From CBDUQI01 sp965369325 (GTDB lineage: Bacteria; Pseudomonadota; Gammaproteobacteria; Steroidobacterales; JBCBZW01): a stretch of 64,000 nucleotides of DNA. Position numbers and translations under genes: made by a program. Each line of letters begins with the position of its first letter. The first letter of the stretch is position 1. The DNA is taken from positions 1 through 64,000 of the forward strand of contig CBDUQI010000004.1 of the NCBI GenBank assembly GCA_965369325.1. Reading direction: 5' to 3'. The notes beneath the pieces are model-generated. The model was not told the DNA's origin. It saw only the letters and a list, made by a program, of their open reading frames with translations, and made no database searches. Shown in pieces: positions 23,994 through 32,517 of this stretch.

Positions 23994-26466
23994 TTTGCCG
24001 CGCCATCGTCGCCTGCGCGCTGCGCTTGCGGCGCTAACCGCCCTGTTATGGACGTCCCCCAGTGACGCTGCACAGGGGCTGATTGATCAGGTCAGCGGGC
24101 ACGCTGAGGCCGCTGGCGGGCGCATCGTGATGCGCTTTGTATGCCCGGCACAGTACCGCATGCATTGGCCCGAGCAGCCCTCGCGGACCTTGCGCATCGC
24201 CCTCGAGGCGACAGCGCTGTGCGCGGCGGCTAACACTGCTTCGCTGCTGGCGCGGCAAACGATTCATGTGCAGGATGGACAAACAATCGGGCTGACCCTG
24301 GTCGGGTACGACGGTGCGGGCGCGGGTGGGCCGGAGCTCGTGCTTGAGTTCGATCGGGCCTGGATGTTCAATGTGCTGCCGGTAGCCTCAGCGCCTGGCT
24401 TGCAGGTAGTGCTCAGCCAACCCGCGCAGCGAGAGGTGGGCACGGTGCGCCAGCCCGAGACCTCCAGGAAGGATGCCCGTTACGTGGTGCATTTGCAGTC
24501 AACGCGCGGCGCCCCGGCCATCGATGAGTTTCCATCAGACGAGCTGCCGCAGGATGCCTTGGTGTACGTCACCGAAGTGCAGATCAAGGCCACGCCTTGG
24601 CACCGGATGCGCGTCGGGTTTTTCCACACTGAAGCGCAGGCCCGCGAAGCCTTGGCGCGGTTGCATGTACGCTATCCGCGCGCCTGGGTGGCTCGGGCGC
24701 CGTTGGATGAAGTGTTGCAGGCACACCGCCAGAGTGGCCGACTCGGCGCGTCTGCGACGTTGGCTGCACGGGCAGCGCCTGCTGCCCCGGCCATCGGCGG
24801 CGCGACCGCCTTCGATCGCAGCCAACCGCCGCGCACGCAGCGCTCGGATGATGAAAAACTGCGTGCCTTGATGGAACAGGCACGTCAGGCAATGGCAGGC
24901 GGTGATTTGCGCCGCGCGGTGGCCATCTATACCAAGGTGCTTGGGTTTTCCGATCACCTTTTCAGCGCTGATGCCCAGGAGTTTCTGGCACTCGCGAGAG
25001 AGCGCGGCGGGCAATTGGCGCACGCCAAAGCCGAATACGAACGCTACCTGCAACAGTATCCGCAGGGTGAGGGTGCAGCGAGAGTGCGACAACGCCTGGC
25101 CGCTCTGCGTGCAGGACAACGCGCAGCACCCGGCGCAGTAGGGGCGTTGGCTGCAGCCAACCCGCAAGACGGCAGTCCCTGGCGGCTCAACTCGAACTTC
25201 TCCCAGTACTACCGTCGCGACAACTTGACTGTGGGCGACGCGGCCGATCGCACTACTCAGTCGTCGCTTATTTCCAATGTTGACGTGCGGGCCCGTCGCG
25301 ACGGGGCGACGGTGGCGCTGGACAGCCGCCTGGCTGCCAGCTACTGGTACGATTTTCTAGATGAGGACCAAGGCCCGGGCAGTCAGACACGTATCGCTTA
25401 TGCGTACCTGAACGCGCATCTGCGCGAGCGCGGTCTGGGGTTGCGCCTGGGCCGCCAGTCCCGCAGGACCGGCGGCGTCCTCGGGCGCTTTGACGGCCTG
25501 CACGCCAGCTACGCGGTAAGCGATCGCGTGGGGCTGAACTTGAGTGCCGGGCATCCGGTGTATACCACACGCGAAGGGTTCGACGACGCGCGCCTGTTCT
25601 ACGGGGTGAGTGTTGAGTTGGATGATGTGGCCGACGCCTGGGATGTTGGTGCCTTCTACATCGAGCAGCACAATGAGGGCGTGCAGGAGCGCCAGGCGGT
25701 TGGCGGGGAAGTGCGCTACGTTGATGACACACGCCATTTTGCGGCCGTGGTTGATTACGATCTGGGCTTTGGCGAGCTGGGCACTCTGTATGCGTTGGGC
25801 AATTGGCGTTTGCCCGCCAAGCTATCGCTAAATGCGTCATTGGACCGCAGACGCAGCCCGTTCCTCACCACCACCGCGGCGCTGGTGGGCCAGGCCGCCA
25901 CCAGTATCGAGGCGCTGGCGCTGGAGTTCTCTCCGCAGGAGATTGAGCAACTTGCATTGGATCGCACGGCCATCAGCACCAGCTACAGCGTGGGGCTGTC
26001 GCGGCCACTGGGGAGTAAGTTTCAGGTGACGGCCGATCTGCAGGGCACGCAGATTTCCGAGACTATCGCCTCCGGCGGAGTGCCGGGTACGCCCGCCTAC
26101 GACAGCCTATATTTCAATACGCAGTTGATGGCGTACAGCATGTTCAAAGAAGGGGATATGTCGATTTTGGGCTTACGACTCAGCGACACGAGCAGTCGGC
26201 GCACCACCAGTTTGACGCTGGATTTCCGTTACCCATTTGGGGGGTTCCGCGCCAATCCGAGAATCCGTATTGATCGGCGCGAAACGCTGGCGGATGCCAC
26301 GGTGGAATGGGTGTACTCGCCGCGACTGCGCCTGCAATACCGTTGGCGCGATCGTTACCACTTTGAGTTAGAAGTCGGCGGCCTGTTCGCCGAGCGCAGG
26401 CTGCCTGAGTTTAACGATGAAACCAAGGCGTACTTTCTGAACCTCGGATACCGTTATGTATTTTAG
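23965..26466 (+). CDS. Outer-membrane beta-barrel with SPOR and TPR domains (conduit porin)
   Basis: 833 residues from ATG 23965 or 828 from ATG 23980. After a signal peptide (LRAALAALTALLWTSPSDAAQ) come a beta-rich domain, a SPOR-like domain (about 170-247; WHRMRVGFFHTEAQAREALARL), TPR helices (about 300-378; AMAGGDLRRAVAIYTKVLG, AHAKAEYERYLQQYPQG) and a barrel (about 404-833). The barrel has alternating strands and a terminal aromatic (NLGYRYVF), the usual BamA signal. Position next to two multiheme cytochromes argues for an MtrB/PioB-like role: the pore that holds cytochromes so electrons cross the outer membrane. It is not recognisably MtrB by sequence, and the periplasmic SPOR/TPR extension is unusual. 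Confidence 0.75.
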   Translation: MNSIEMNSIDLPRHRRLRAALAALTALLWTSPSDAAQGLIDQVSGHAEAAGGRIVMRFVCPAQYRMHWPEQPSRTLRIALEATALCAAANTASLLARQTIHVQDGQTIGLTLVGYDGAGAGGPELVLEFDRAWMFNVLPVASAPGLQVVLSQPAQREVGTVRQPETSRKDARYVVHLQSTRGAPAIDEFPSDELPQDALVYVTEVQIKATPWHRMRVGFFHTEAQAREALARLHVRYPRAWVARAPLDEVLQAHRQSGRLGASATLAARAAPAAPAIGGATAFDRSQPPRTQRSDDEKLRALMEQARQAMAGGDLRRAVAIYTKVLGFSDHLFSADAQEFLALARERGGQLAHAKAEYERYLQQYPQGEGAARVRQRLAALRAGQRAAPGAVGALAAANPQDGSPWRLNSNFSQYYRRDNLTVGDAADRTTQSSLISNVDVRARRDGATVALDSRLAASYWYDFLDEDQGPGSQTRIAYAYLNAHLRERGLGLRLGRQSRRTGGVLGRFDGLHASYAVSDRVGLNLSAGHPVYTTREGFDDARLFYGVSVELDDVADAWDVGAFYIEQHNEGVQERQAVGGEVRYVDDTRHFAAVVDYDLGFGELGTLYALGNWRLPAKLSLNASLDRRRSPFLTTTAALVGQAATSIEALALEFSPQEIEQLALDRTAISTSYSVGLSRPLGSKFQVTADLQGTQISETIASGGVPGTPAYDSLYFNTQLMAYSMFKEGDMSILGLRLSDTSSRRTTSLTLDFRYPFGGFRANPRIRIDRRETLADATVEWVYSPRLRLQYRWRDRYHFELEVGGLFAERRLPEFNDETKAYFLNLGYRYVF

Positions 26467-27031
26467 GGGAGCCTGTCTGCTGGCTGCGAGTGTTGCCCTG
26501 GCCGGTTGTGCCCTGGGTAAACGCGCGGTGCTGACGCAGTACATGGAGGAGGACGTCGCCATCGTCATTACCGCGCTGGTTGAACCGCTGTTGTTGGCGG
26601 ACGAGGCTTCAGCGCTGGGCGTTAATGTAGGTGATTATCTTCAGCTTACGCCGGTCGAAATCAACCGCAGCGGCGATTTCAACTACTACCTGTCGATGGT
26701 GTTCTGGAGCACGGTTGACCGTCAGCAGACTGACAACCATCACGCGCTGGAACGCGTCACGCTTATGCTGGACAGTGTACCGATGCAGTTGCAGCTGTCG
26801 TTCGTTCGCGTGGGCGGGGGCGCGAATCGCTTGGATGTCATACCCGCGCCTGTGGCGGGCGCCGTTCAGGCCTACTACAGTCTGACAGTAAGTCAGATTC
26901 GCGAGCTAGGCGCGGCGCAATCACTGTATGTGCTGGGTAGCCAACCTGACACGCGATACCGTCCCCTAGGCGAGGCGTCTAACGCGCTTCTGGCGTTCTT
27001 CGAGTATGCCTCCGACGGCAAGTTACGATAA
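26456..27031 (+). CDS. Lipoprotein of the electron-transfer locus
   Basis: 191 residues. The start overlaps the barrel gene by 11 bp. MYFRGACLLAASVALAGC is a lipoprotein signal with lipobox LAGC. The mature part is a soluble alpha/beta domain with no Cys or heme site (VEPLLLADEASALGVNVGDYLQL; LSMVFWSTVDRQQTD). I do not recognise a family. Coupled translation with the barrel suggests an assembly or anchoring partner on the outer membrane. It is the last gene before convergent transcription. Confidence 0.7.
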   Translation: MYFRGACLLAASVALAGCALGKRAVLTQYMEEDVAIVITALVEPLLLADEASALGVNVGDYLQLTPVEINRSGDFNYYLSMVFWSTVDRQQTDNHHALERVTLMLDSVPMQLQLSFVRVGGGANRLDVIPAPVAGAVQAYYSLTVSQIRELGAAQSLYVLGSQPDTRYRPLGEASNALLAFFEYASDGKLR

Positions 27032-27080
27032 TGCGAGTGTGCGCAGCTGGCTGCCTGGCCGGACGGCTTCGGCGGCGTAG

Positions 27081-27110
27081 TATCCTAATCCACTTTACTG
27101 GGTTAGGATA
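27081..27110. terminator. Hairpin between convergent genes
   Basis: TATCCTAATCC, loop ACTTTACT, GGGTTAGGATA forms an 11-bp stem with one G-U pair. It covers the stop codon of the FG-GAP gene on the minus strand and lies 50 bp after the lipoprotein stop. No T-run follows, so a bidirectional terminator is plausible but not certain. Confidence 0.45.
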
Positions 27111-28978
27111 TCCTCGCGCGGCGGACAATCGTCGTCCTGCTCGTCATCTGGATTCTCAGGCGGGCCTACCTCAACCGGAGGTAGCCACTCAGCCCACGGG
27201 CACCCGCTGCAGCACGGCTGGCCGCCACCAAGTAGATCGTTGAAGAAAACGACGTAGGCCTTACCTGCCGACGTTGTACCGCCCGCGCTGAGGTTGGACG
27301 CACCCACTATCATATCGTTCGCGCCGTCGAAGTTGATGTCTCCCACTCCTGCGACCGCCACTCCCGTGTCATCGCCCGGCTGCGCGCCAACGTACAGGAC
27401 ACCGTTGCGTTGCGGCGCTGCAACCAGTTCTGCCGCAAACGACTCGATTGGAAACCATGGTTGGCCGAAGATCAGGTAACTGCGGCCGGGCTCGTTGAGG
27501 TTGCTCGTGGGTGCACCGAGCATCAGATCGTCCCGACCATCCGAGTTGATGTCGCCCACGGCCGCCAAAGCTGCGCCGATTCGATGGGATTCACTGCCGT
27601 ACAGCACAAATCCCAGGCTACCATCTGCGCCGTGCGTAGCGTGCAGTTGCGCAGCGTCGAACAGCGCGGGGAACCCTTGTGAGGATCCGTACAGCACATA
27701 GGCGCTGCCTGTGATGTTTCCATCAAGCGTACTCGCGAAGGGCGCGCCCACCAACAAATCGTCGATGCCGTCACCGTTGACATCACCCGCGTCACTTACG
27801 GCGCTGCCTAGCGCATCTAATGGGTTGGCGCCCCGCATAACAAACCCGGCGCTGCCGTCGCCTCCTCCCGAGGGAAGCAGGTACGAGAGCGGGTACACCG
27901 CTGGAAATCCGTTCGGGCTACCAAAGATGATATGTCCTTCACCGCCGCCTTCGTGATCGTCGGGCCCCGCGAAAGGCGAGCCGATGATCAGGTCTGCGAT
28001 GCCATCATTGTTCAGATCACCCGCCCTGCTTACTTGGGCGCCTGACGCACCAAATGGCGTGGATCCTTGTGCGATAAATCCTTGGGCAGCCTCCCCCGCG
28101 AGCGGTGATGCCAATGTGGAGACGTCGAAAATCGCTGGGAAATCAGTATTCCTTCCGAAGATGACGTACGCTTCGCCTGCGGCGTCTATCCCGTTTGGAC
28201 TGGCAAAACTGGCGCCGATAACTACATCGTCAACACCGTCAGAGTTTAAGTCTCCTATTCCGCTGACGGAGACGCCACTGCGGTCACCTTGATTGGCACC
28301 AGATACGATAAATCCGTCGCTTCCGTCCCCGCCATTGCTGGGTAACAACTGCGCCAGTTCAAACTCCGACGGAAAGCTACTGTTCTTTCCGAACACGATG
28401 TAGGTCTCGCCTGCATCTACGAGTCCACCCGGGTCTGCGGCTGGGGCGCTGATGATCAGGTCATCGATGCCGTCTGCATTGATGTCGCCGGCGGCGGCCA
28501 TCGCGCCCGTCAGAGCTTCACGCGAGTACATACCTATGATGGCAAACCCATTTGTTCCATCGAGTGCGCTGAGCGCAAGGGTCTCCCGTACAACCTGGGC
28601 GCCGAACACGACGTAGCCAATCGCGCCAGCCGGCGGATCCGTTTCAAGATCCATTGACGTTGCGCCGATAATAAAGTCGTCGATGCCGTCGTTGTTAATA
28701 TCACCGGCTCTGCTTACCGACCCGCCTACGCGATCCTCACGCCCTGTGCCGCCGACCGAAAAGCCTTGTTGCGGTCGAAGCAGTTCTAGCTGTACCGTGT
28801 TGGTGGGTGACTTTATTATCGGTCGTAAGGCTTGTTGGTCCGTGCGCCGTGCCTGAATGGCGGGAGACAACAATAAGAATGCCATCGCTGAAAGCCCAGC
28901 GACTGAGCCAATGAGTACGCCTCGCAGCCATACGTTTTGTGATCGTGGCTTGCCAACACGTTTGATGTACCGACTCAT
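27095..28978 (-). CDS. Exported FG-GAP seven-bladed propeller protein
   Basis: 627 residues. The N-terminus is basic then hydrophobic (WLRGVLIGSVAGLSAMAFLLL) and acts as a signal or anchor. Seven FG-GAP blades follow with Ca2+ loops GDINNDGIDD, GDINADGIDD, GDLNSDGVDD, GDLNNDGIAD, GDVNGDGIDD, GDINSDGRDD and GDINFDGAND, each followed by an FG strand. The tail is Cys/Pro-rich and acidic (CCSGCPWAEWLPP...DDEQDDDCPP). It is related in plan to the gene at 12624 but the C-terminus differs. Likely a calcium-dependent surface protein; ligand unknown. Confidence 0.8.
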   Translation of the reverse strand: MSRYIKRVGKPRSQNVWLRGVLIGSVAGLSAMAFLLLSPAIQARRTDQQALRPIIKSPTNTVQLELLRPQQGFSVGGTGREDRVGGSVSRAGDINNDGIDDFIIGATSMDLETDPPAGAIGYVVFGAQVVRETLALSALDGTNGFAIIGMYSREALTGAMAAAGDINADGIDDLIISAPAADPGGLVDAGETYIVFGKNSSFPSEFELAQLLPSNGGDGSDGFIVSGANQGDRSGVSVSGIGDLNSDGVDDVVIGASFASPNGIDAAGEAYVIFGRNTDFPAIFDVSTLASPLAGEAAQGFIAQGSTPFGASGAQVSRAGDLNNDGIADLIIGSPFAGPDDHEGGGEGHIIFGSPNGFPAVYPLSYLLPSGGGDGSAGFVMRGANPLDALGSAVSDAGDVNGDGIDDLLVGAPFASTLDGNITGSAYVLYGSSQGFPALFDAAQLHATHGADGSLGFVLYGSESHRIGAALAAVGDINSDGRDDLMLGAPTSNLNEPGRSYLIFGQPWFPIESFAAELVAAPQRNGVLYVGAQPGDDTGVAVAGVGDINFDGANDMIVGASNLSAGGTTSAGKAYVVFFNDLLGGGQPCCSGCPWAEWLPPVEVGPPENPDDEQDDDCPPREDILTQ

Positions 28979-29334
28979 GACACACTCCTCCCTTATGTTT
29001 GGATAGTCAGTACATCACACAATCAGAAGTCTCAAGCTGGGGTTTTTTGCCCAGGTAGGTCTGTACTCGGAATGCGTCAGTGACAAAACGCATCAAGTGA
29101 TTCTTTGTGGCAGAAATGCCATACCGGACGGAATGTTGCCGCCGACATGCGCCGGCAGTATGTCCGTTCGCGCCGCCTAAGCTCGCTGAACTTCTGTCAC
29201 TTGCGTCGCGACTTGCTGGGCGCGCATATTACGCTTGTCGCAAAAATTCGTTGATGAACTTTTGATTCTGTCATAGGCCTAAACACAGGGGTGAATATGA
29301 AGGCCGAGGTAAAAAATTAACGGGGAGCATTCTT
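28979..29334. other. AT-richer divergent intergenic region
   Basis: About 356 bp with no convincing gene. It must hold promoters for the FG-GAP gene and the orphan at 29335. A short hairpin TGGCA-GAAA-TGCCA lies at 29108-29121. A seven-codon ORF (ATG 29297 to TAA 29320; MKAEVKN) with an upstream AGGGGTG sits 14 bp before the orphan start and may be a leader peptide or chance. Confidence 0.4.
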
Positions 29335-30282
29335 ATGCGAGTATTAACAAGAGCGTCTCAAGCAGACGTAATTCGCCGAGAGTTCGGGAGATTTTTAAGA
29401 CGTGCGCAGGAACGTTTAGGACCGTCAAAAAATGAGTTTGATCGCGCCGTCGCCAGAGTCCTGAATGTTAGTCAGCACACAGCAACCAAGATGCGACGTC
29501 GCTCTGGCGACGGGGTGCCGGATAAGCATCGCCGTACTGTTTTCAAATTCGTATATTCCAAGTGCGACCAAAATCGCCGTACCTTAACCAAGAAGTTCTC
29601 GGAATTTCACCAGATACTTAGTTTGTACCTTCCATCCGCGTTCGATCATGCGGATCTAACCAAACAGTTGCGGGGTGAGCTCGGGGTCGCCAGAGCAGAT
29701 CTTTCTGCTGCCATCAAGCAATTGTGCGGAACGTATCTGTCCGTAAGGCATGATTACTCGTTCGACAAAGAGCTGGTGATTGTTGTGAGCGAGATGAAGA
29801 TTAGAGCTCATAACAAGGCACCAATGTTCATCAGTAATCGGTACTGTCCGATTCGCGACAATAACCAGGCAACATCTGCTGGATACATGCTTCCTTGCAG
29901 AAAGCGTGGAAACTATATTTTGCTGGGCAAGGATCTGGCAACAAAAATGGTATGGCAGGGTACTTTTCGCCTAATTGACAACGTCAACTTGGTTGGCGGG
30001 CTTTGTGGGGTTTCTGAATATCTCGGCACGCCCATGCTTTCCAATACCTACATAGCGAAGGTAACCTCTTCGGGGGAAGTGAGTGCAAGCAGTCTTTTGA
30101 CACTCACTGGGATCTACACGCCATGCGAATTTCGCGCGACAATCGCTACGCTGAAGCAGCCAACGCAAGAGGGCTCTGTGCATCCGTTTCAGGCGTTCGA
30201 TCATCAGATTTTAGATGCGTTCCTCAGTACCAACAATCAGTCTCTGTGGCCATTGGGGCTGTCAACGTCTCGAAGACGATAA
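29335..30282 (+). CDS. Orphan protein with a putative N-terminal DNA-binding region, low GC
   Basis: 315 residues, with Shine-Dalgarno GGGGAG 8 nt before the ATG. The first 70 residues are basic and helical (RREFGRFLRRAQERLG; VARVLNVSQHTATKMRRRSGDG) and could form a helix-turn-helix; the NVSQHTATKMRRR part reads like a turn and recognition helix. The rest is alpha/beta with a possible beta-sandwich (FISNRYCPIRDN; YILLGKDLATKMVWQGTF). I do not recognise the family. Base composition is clearly lower in GC than its neighbours, which suggests horizontal transfer. Confidence 0.55.
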   Translation: MRVLTRASQADVIRREFGRFLRRAQERLGPSKNEFDRAVARVLNVSQHTATKMRRRSGDGVPDKHRRTVFKFVYSKCDQNRRTLTKKFSEFHQILSLYLPSAFDHADLTKQLRGELGVARADLSAAIKQLCGTYLSVRHDYSFDKELVIVVSEMKIRAHNKAPMFISNRYCPIRDNNQATSAGYMLPCRKRGNYILLGKDLATKMVWQGTFRLIDNVNLVGGLCGVSEYLGTPMLSNTYIAKVTSSGEVSASSLLTLTGIYTPCEFRATIATLKQPTQEGSVHPFQAFDHQILDAFLSTNNQSLWPLGLSTSRRR

Positions 30283-30314
30283 GAAGGTGGTTTAACCTGC
30301 GTAGCACGTTTGCC

Positions 30315-30466
30315 TGGTTGCCGCACTGCCACCATTGCTCAACCAACCAGATTTTGGTTGCATGCCACCAAAAATAGTTGCTCATCTACATAGAATGTTC
30401 TCATCGAGAGCGCTTATAACGCTAGGGTGGAACAATTGGGGCCATGGTTGAATCAACACTCAACCA
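30315..30466. repeat. Cluster of six TGGTTG/CAACCA motifs
   Basis: TGGTTG occurs at 30315, 30355 and 30445, and its complement CAACCA at 30340, 30344 and 30461. Two pairs form inverted repeats: CAACCA-GATTT-TGGTTG (30344-30360) and TGGTTGA-8 nt-TCAACCA (30445-30466). The last ends about 10 bp before the Shine-Dalgarno of the next gene. A regulator-binding cluster or leader hairpins are possible. Confidence 0.4.
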
Positions 30467-30489
30467 GGCTTAGTACGAAGGAGCGAGCA

Positions 30490-30798
30490 ATGAATGGACT
30501 AACGTGCTGCCGGATAGGATTGATTGCGACGATCGGAGCTCCTCTGGCACTGTTGGGGGTCTGCGCCTTTGTCGCCAACGCCACTAAATCGAAAACAGTC
30601 TCCCTCATTGCGGGGCATGCCGGCGCACTGGATTGCAAAGATGCCGGGTTGGGTGAGCGCGAAACAATTGAAACAGACGTTGCTGAACGGTCTCTACTGC
30701 TACGGGTGCACGCCTGCGATTACGTCGGCGATAAGGGGGCACGCTGCGTAGTTGGGTATCGGGACGAAGTGAGCCTTTTGGAAGATTACTTAAGATGA
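30490..30798 (+). CDS. Small exported or membrane-anchored protein
   Basis: 102 residues from ATG 30490, with AAGGAG 6-7 nt upstream; the longer frame from 30427 has no Shine-Dalgarno. A hydrophobic segment (CCRIGLIATIGAPLALLGVCAFVANA) serves as signal or anchor. The short mature domain has two Cys (LDCKDAG and VHACDYVGDKGARCVVGYRDE), likely a disulfide. No family recognised. Confidence 0.55.
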   Translation: MNGLTCCRIGLIATIGAPLALLGVCAFVANATKSKTVSLIAGHAGALDCKDAGLGERETIETDVAERSLLLRVHACDYVGDKGARCVVGYRDEVSLLEDYLR

Positions 30799-30844
30799 GT
30801 TCCCATCGAAAATCGCAGCGGGGCATCGGGGCGCATTCTTGGTC

Positions 30845-31204
30845 TTAAGTGGAAAAATAGGTCTCTGCCGCTGCAATGGACCGGGCCTCATTACCGTCGT
30901 TCCATAGCTGCAGTCCGTCAATCAGATCATTTCTTAAGAACAGGAACAACCGGCCGCCCACAATTTTGTAGTTAGTTGGATCGACTGGAAACGCCTCGCT
31001 GATAGACATGCCAAACGCACATGCGCCATCAAACGCCGGCACGAATTGTGCCGGCTCGGCATCAAACGCAACTTTGGCACCCGCGCTGGATAAATGGTAG
31101 ATTTTTCCAGCGTGGGCCGAGGTGAATTCAGCATTGCCTTTTAGCGGTCGGCCTGCGAGGAAATAGGCGACGGGACAATACCCGTCAATGGCTACTTGGC
31201 TCAC
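30845..31204 (-). CDS. YHS-domain-like protein
   Basis: 119 residues from GTG 31204, with AGGAGAG just upstream. IDGYCPVAYFLAGRPLKGN, AGKIYHLSSAGAKVAFDAEPAQFVPAFDGACAFGMSI and YKIVGGRLFLFL match the plan of the YHS-like family, where a DG-x-x-PVAYF motif is followed by FxxxPxxFxPxxxGxCAxG. In this family the Cys/His positions may bind metal. It lies 60 bp downstream of the cytochrome P460 gene and is probably cotranscribed with it. Confidence 0.75.
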   Translation of the reverse strand: MSQVAIDGYCPVAYFLAGRPLKGNAEFTSAHAGKIYHLSSAGAKVAFDAEPAQFVPAFDGACAFGMSISEAFPVDPTNYKIVGGRLFLFLRNDLIDGLQLWNDGNEARSIAAAETYFST

Positions 31205-31264
31205 CGTGGCTCTCCTGGATTTATGCCGGGGTGATCGCCCTCGTCGATCCGGCGTGGGTAGCGT

Positions 31265-31870
31265 TTAACGGGCATCAAGGATAGGTCGGTAGAACTTCTT
31301 GAACACCATGTTCTGCGCGCTTGCGATATGACACGAAGCACATGCCTCTTTAGGTAATGCTGGTGCGGAGGCGGCGTATGGGGGTGGGTGGTGACCGAAG
31401 TTGAAGAAGCCCCAGCCGTTGGTGCCTTTGAATTTCTTACTGTCCTTGACCGAAATATCGATGCCGTTTAGAGCGGCCGGAAAGTACCCACGCCCTGAGA
31501 CCTCGGCGCGCGATCCGTCAGGATTGGTGCCTTCTATAGTTAGTTGCAGTTCCTTAAGCAGAATTGTGCCTTCAGGGAAGTCGCCCGTCTCCTGGTAGAT
31601 TGCAAATGCCTGCGGCTGAACATACACGTTGTGATATTCGGGGAATCCAGCTTTGCCACCGTTTAATGCGTGCGGGGTCAGCGGAGACCCCAGAAACACC
31701 CACTGGCGGTAGTCAGTTGGGAGTACGAGCTCACCTTTCTCGTTGTATTTGGGTCCCCATGATGAATCTGTCGCGGAGTACGCAAGACTCACGAACAACG
31801 CAATACATACAGCGGTGACCAATAGGGTCAGTGCCTTAATCCTGCTTACTACGGGTTTGTCCGAAACCAT
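31265..31870 (-). CDS. Cytochrome P460 family protein
   Basis: 201 residues. An N-terminal signal/anchor (ALTLLVTAVCIALFVSLAYSA) is followed by a P460-type beta-sandwich (LPTDYRQWVFLGSPLTPH; FPEYHNVYVQPQAF; FPEGTILLKELQ; GWGFFNFG). A single CASCH heme site sits near the C-terminus, as usual for the family. Family members oxidise hydroxylamine or handle NO using a Lys- or Tyr-crosslinked heme. The start ATG 31870 has GGGGA upstream. Pairing with a YHS protein and a nearby AraC regulator suggests a nitrosative stress or N-oxide response; that is inference. Confidence 0.85.
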   Translation of the reverse strand: MVSDKPVVSRIKALTLLVTAVCIALFVSLAYSATDSSWGPKYNEKGELVLPTDYRQWVFLGSPLTPHALNGGKAGFPEYHNVYVQPQAFAIYQETGDFPEGTILLKELQLTIEGTNPDGSRAEVSGRGYFPAALNGIDISVKDSKKFKGTNGWGFFNFGHHPPPYAASAPALPKEACASCHIASAQNMVFKKFYRPILDAR

Positions 31871-31980
31871 TGATTCGTCCCCTGGTTAATCGTTTGAACA
31901 GCATCGTTCCTGAACTGTCGTGTTTACCGGCCCGTCAAAACAACGGATCTCGCATGATCCTAAGTGAAACCAGTTTACGA

Positions 31981-32009
31981 AGTCGTCCGGCGTCTTTGAT
32001 GAATCGTCC
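31981..32009 (+). promoter_or_regulatory. AraC-type direct-repeat operator, copy A
   Basis: AGTCGTCC (31981-31988) and AATCGTCC (32002-32009) start exactly 21 bp apart, two helical turns, as in many AraC-family sites. It lies between the divergent P460 and DUF488-araC genes. The same two half-sites with the same spacing recur at 33560-33588. Confidence 0.65.
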
Positions 32010-32131
32010 ACGATTGCTAGGGAGTGCGGCCCTCTTTTCGGCCGGTCACGTTACAGTGCGTATCGCGCCTTTTTTATGTGGGCCAACGAAGTCGTTGAGC
32101 GGATTTTTTAGCTCGAGTACCATGACGATGT

Positions 32132-32485
32132 ATGGGTTTCGATATTCGAATCAAACGTGCGTATTCGGCCGCTGAATTGAAAGACGGTTATCGTATTCTG
32201 GTTGATCGGTTGTGGCCGCGTGGTGTTCCAAAGGCCGGTCTGCAGGTAGAGCTCTGGCTAAAAGACATTGCGCCATCGGGCGAGCTGCGAAAATGGTTCG
32301 ACCACGATCCTCGTAAGTGGGCGGAGTTCAAACGACGCTACCACTGCGAATTGCGTGGGAAAGGCGAGCTGCTTAGTACAATTGCTGAGCTAGAGGTGCC
32401 CGTGGTGACGTTCGTGTACGCCGCGAAGGAAGAGCGATTCAACAATGCCGTAGCGCTGAAATTGTTCTTCGAGGAAAGCCGTTGA
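32132..32485 (+). CDS. DUF488/YeaO-like protein
   Basis: 117 residues. IRIKRAYSAAELKDGYRILVDRLWPRGVPK, WLKDIAPSGELRKWFDHDPRKWAEFKRRY and VVTFVYAAKEERFNNAVAL are the conserved blocks of the DUF488 family (YeaO type), with the invariant DRLWPRG and the W-F-x-HD-P-x-KW motif. The biochemical role is unknown. It precedes the araC-type gene by 32 bp and follows operator copy A, so it is likely a regulated partner. Confidence 0.85.
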   Translation: MGFDIRIKRAYSAAELKDGYRILVDRLWPRGVPKAGLQVELWLKDIAPSGELRKWFDHDPRKWAEFKRRYHCELRGKGELLSTIAELEVPVVTFVYAAKEERFNNAVALKLFFEESR

Positions 32486-32517
32486 AATTGAGCCCGCATG
32501 AGGAAAGGTAGGGTCGC

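Noticed and set aside
31870..32175. Plus-strand open frame of 101 codons between P460 and DUF488
   Set aside because: It overlaps the DUF488 start in another frame, contains operator copy A and has Arg/Ser-rich random-looking sequence.
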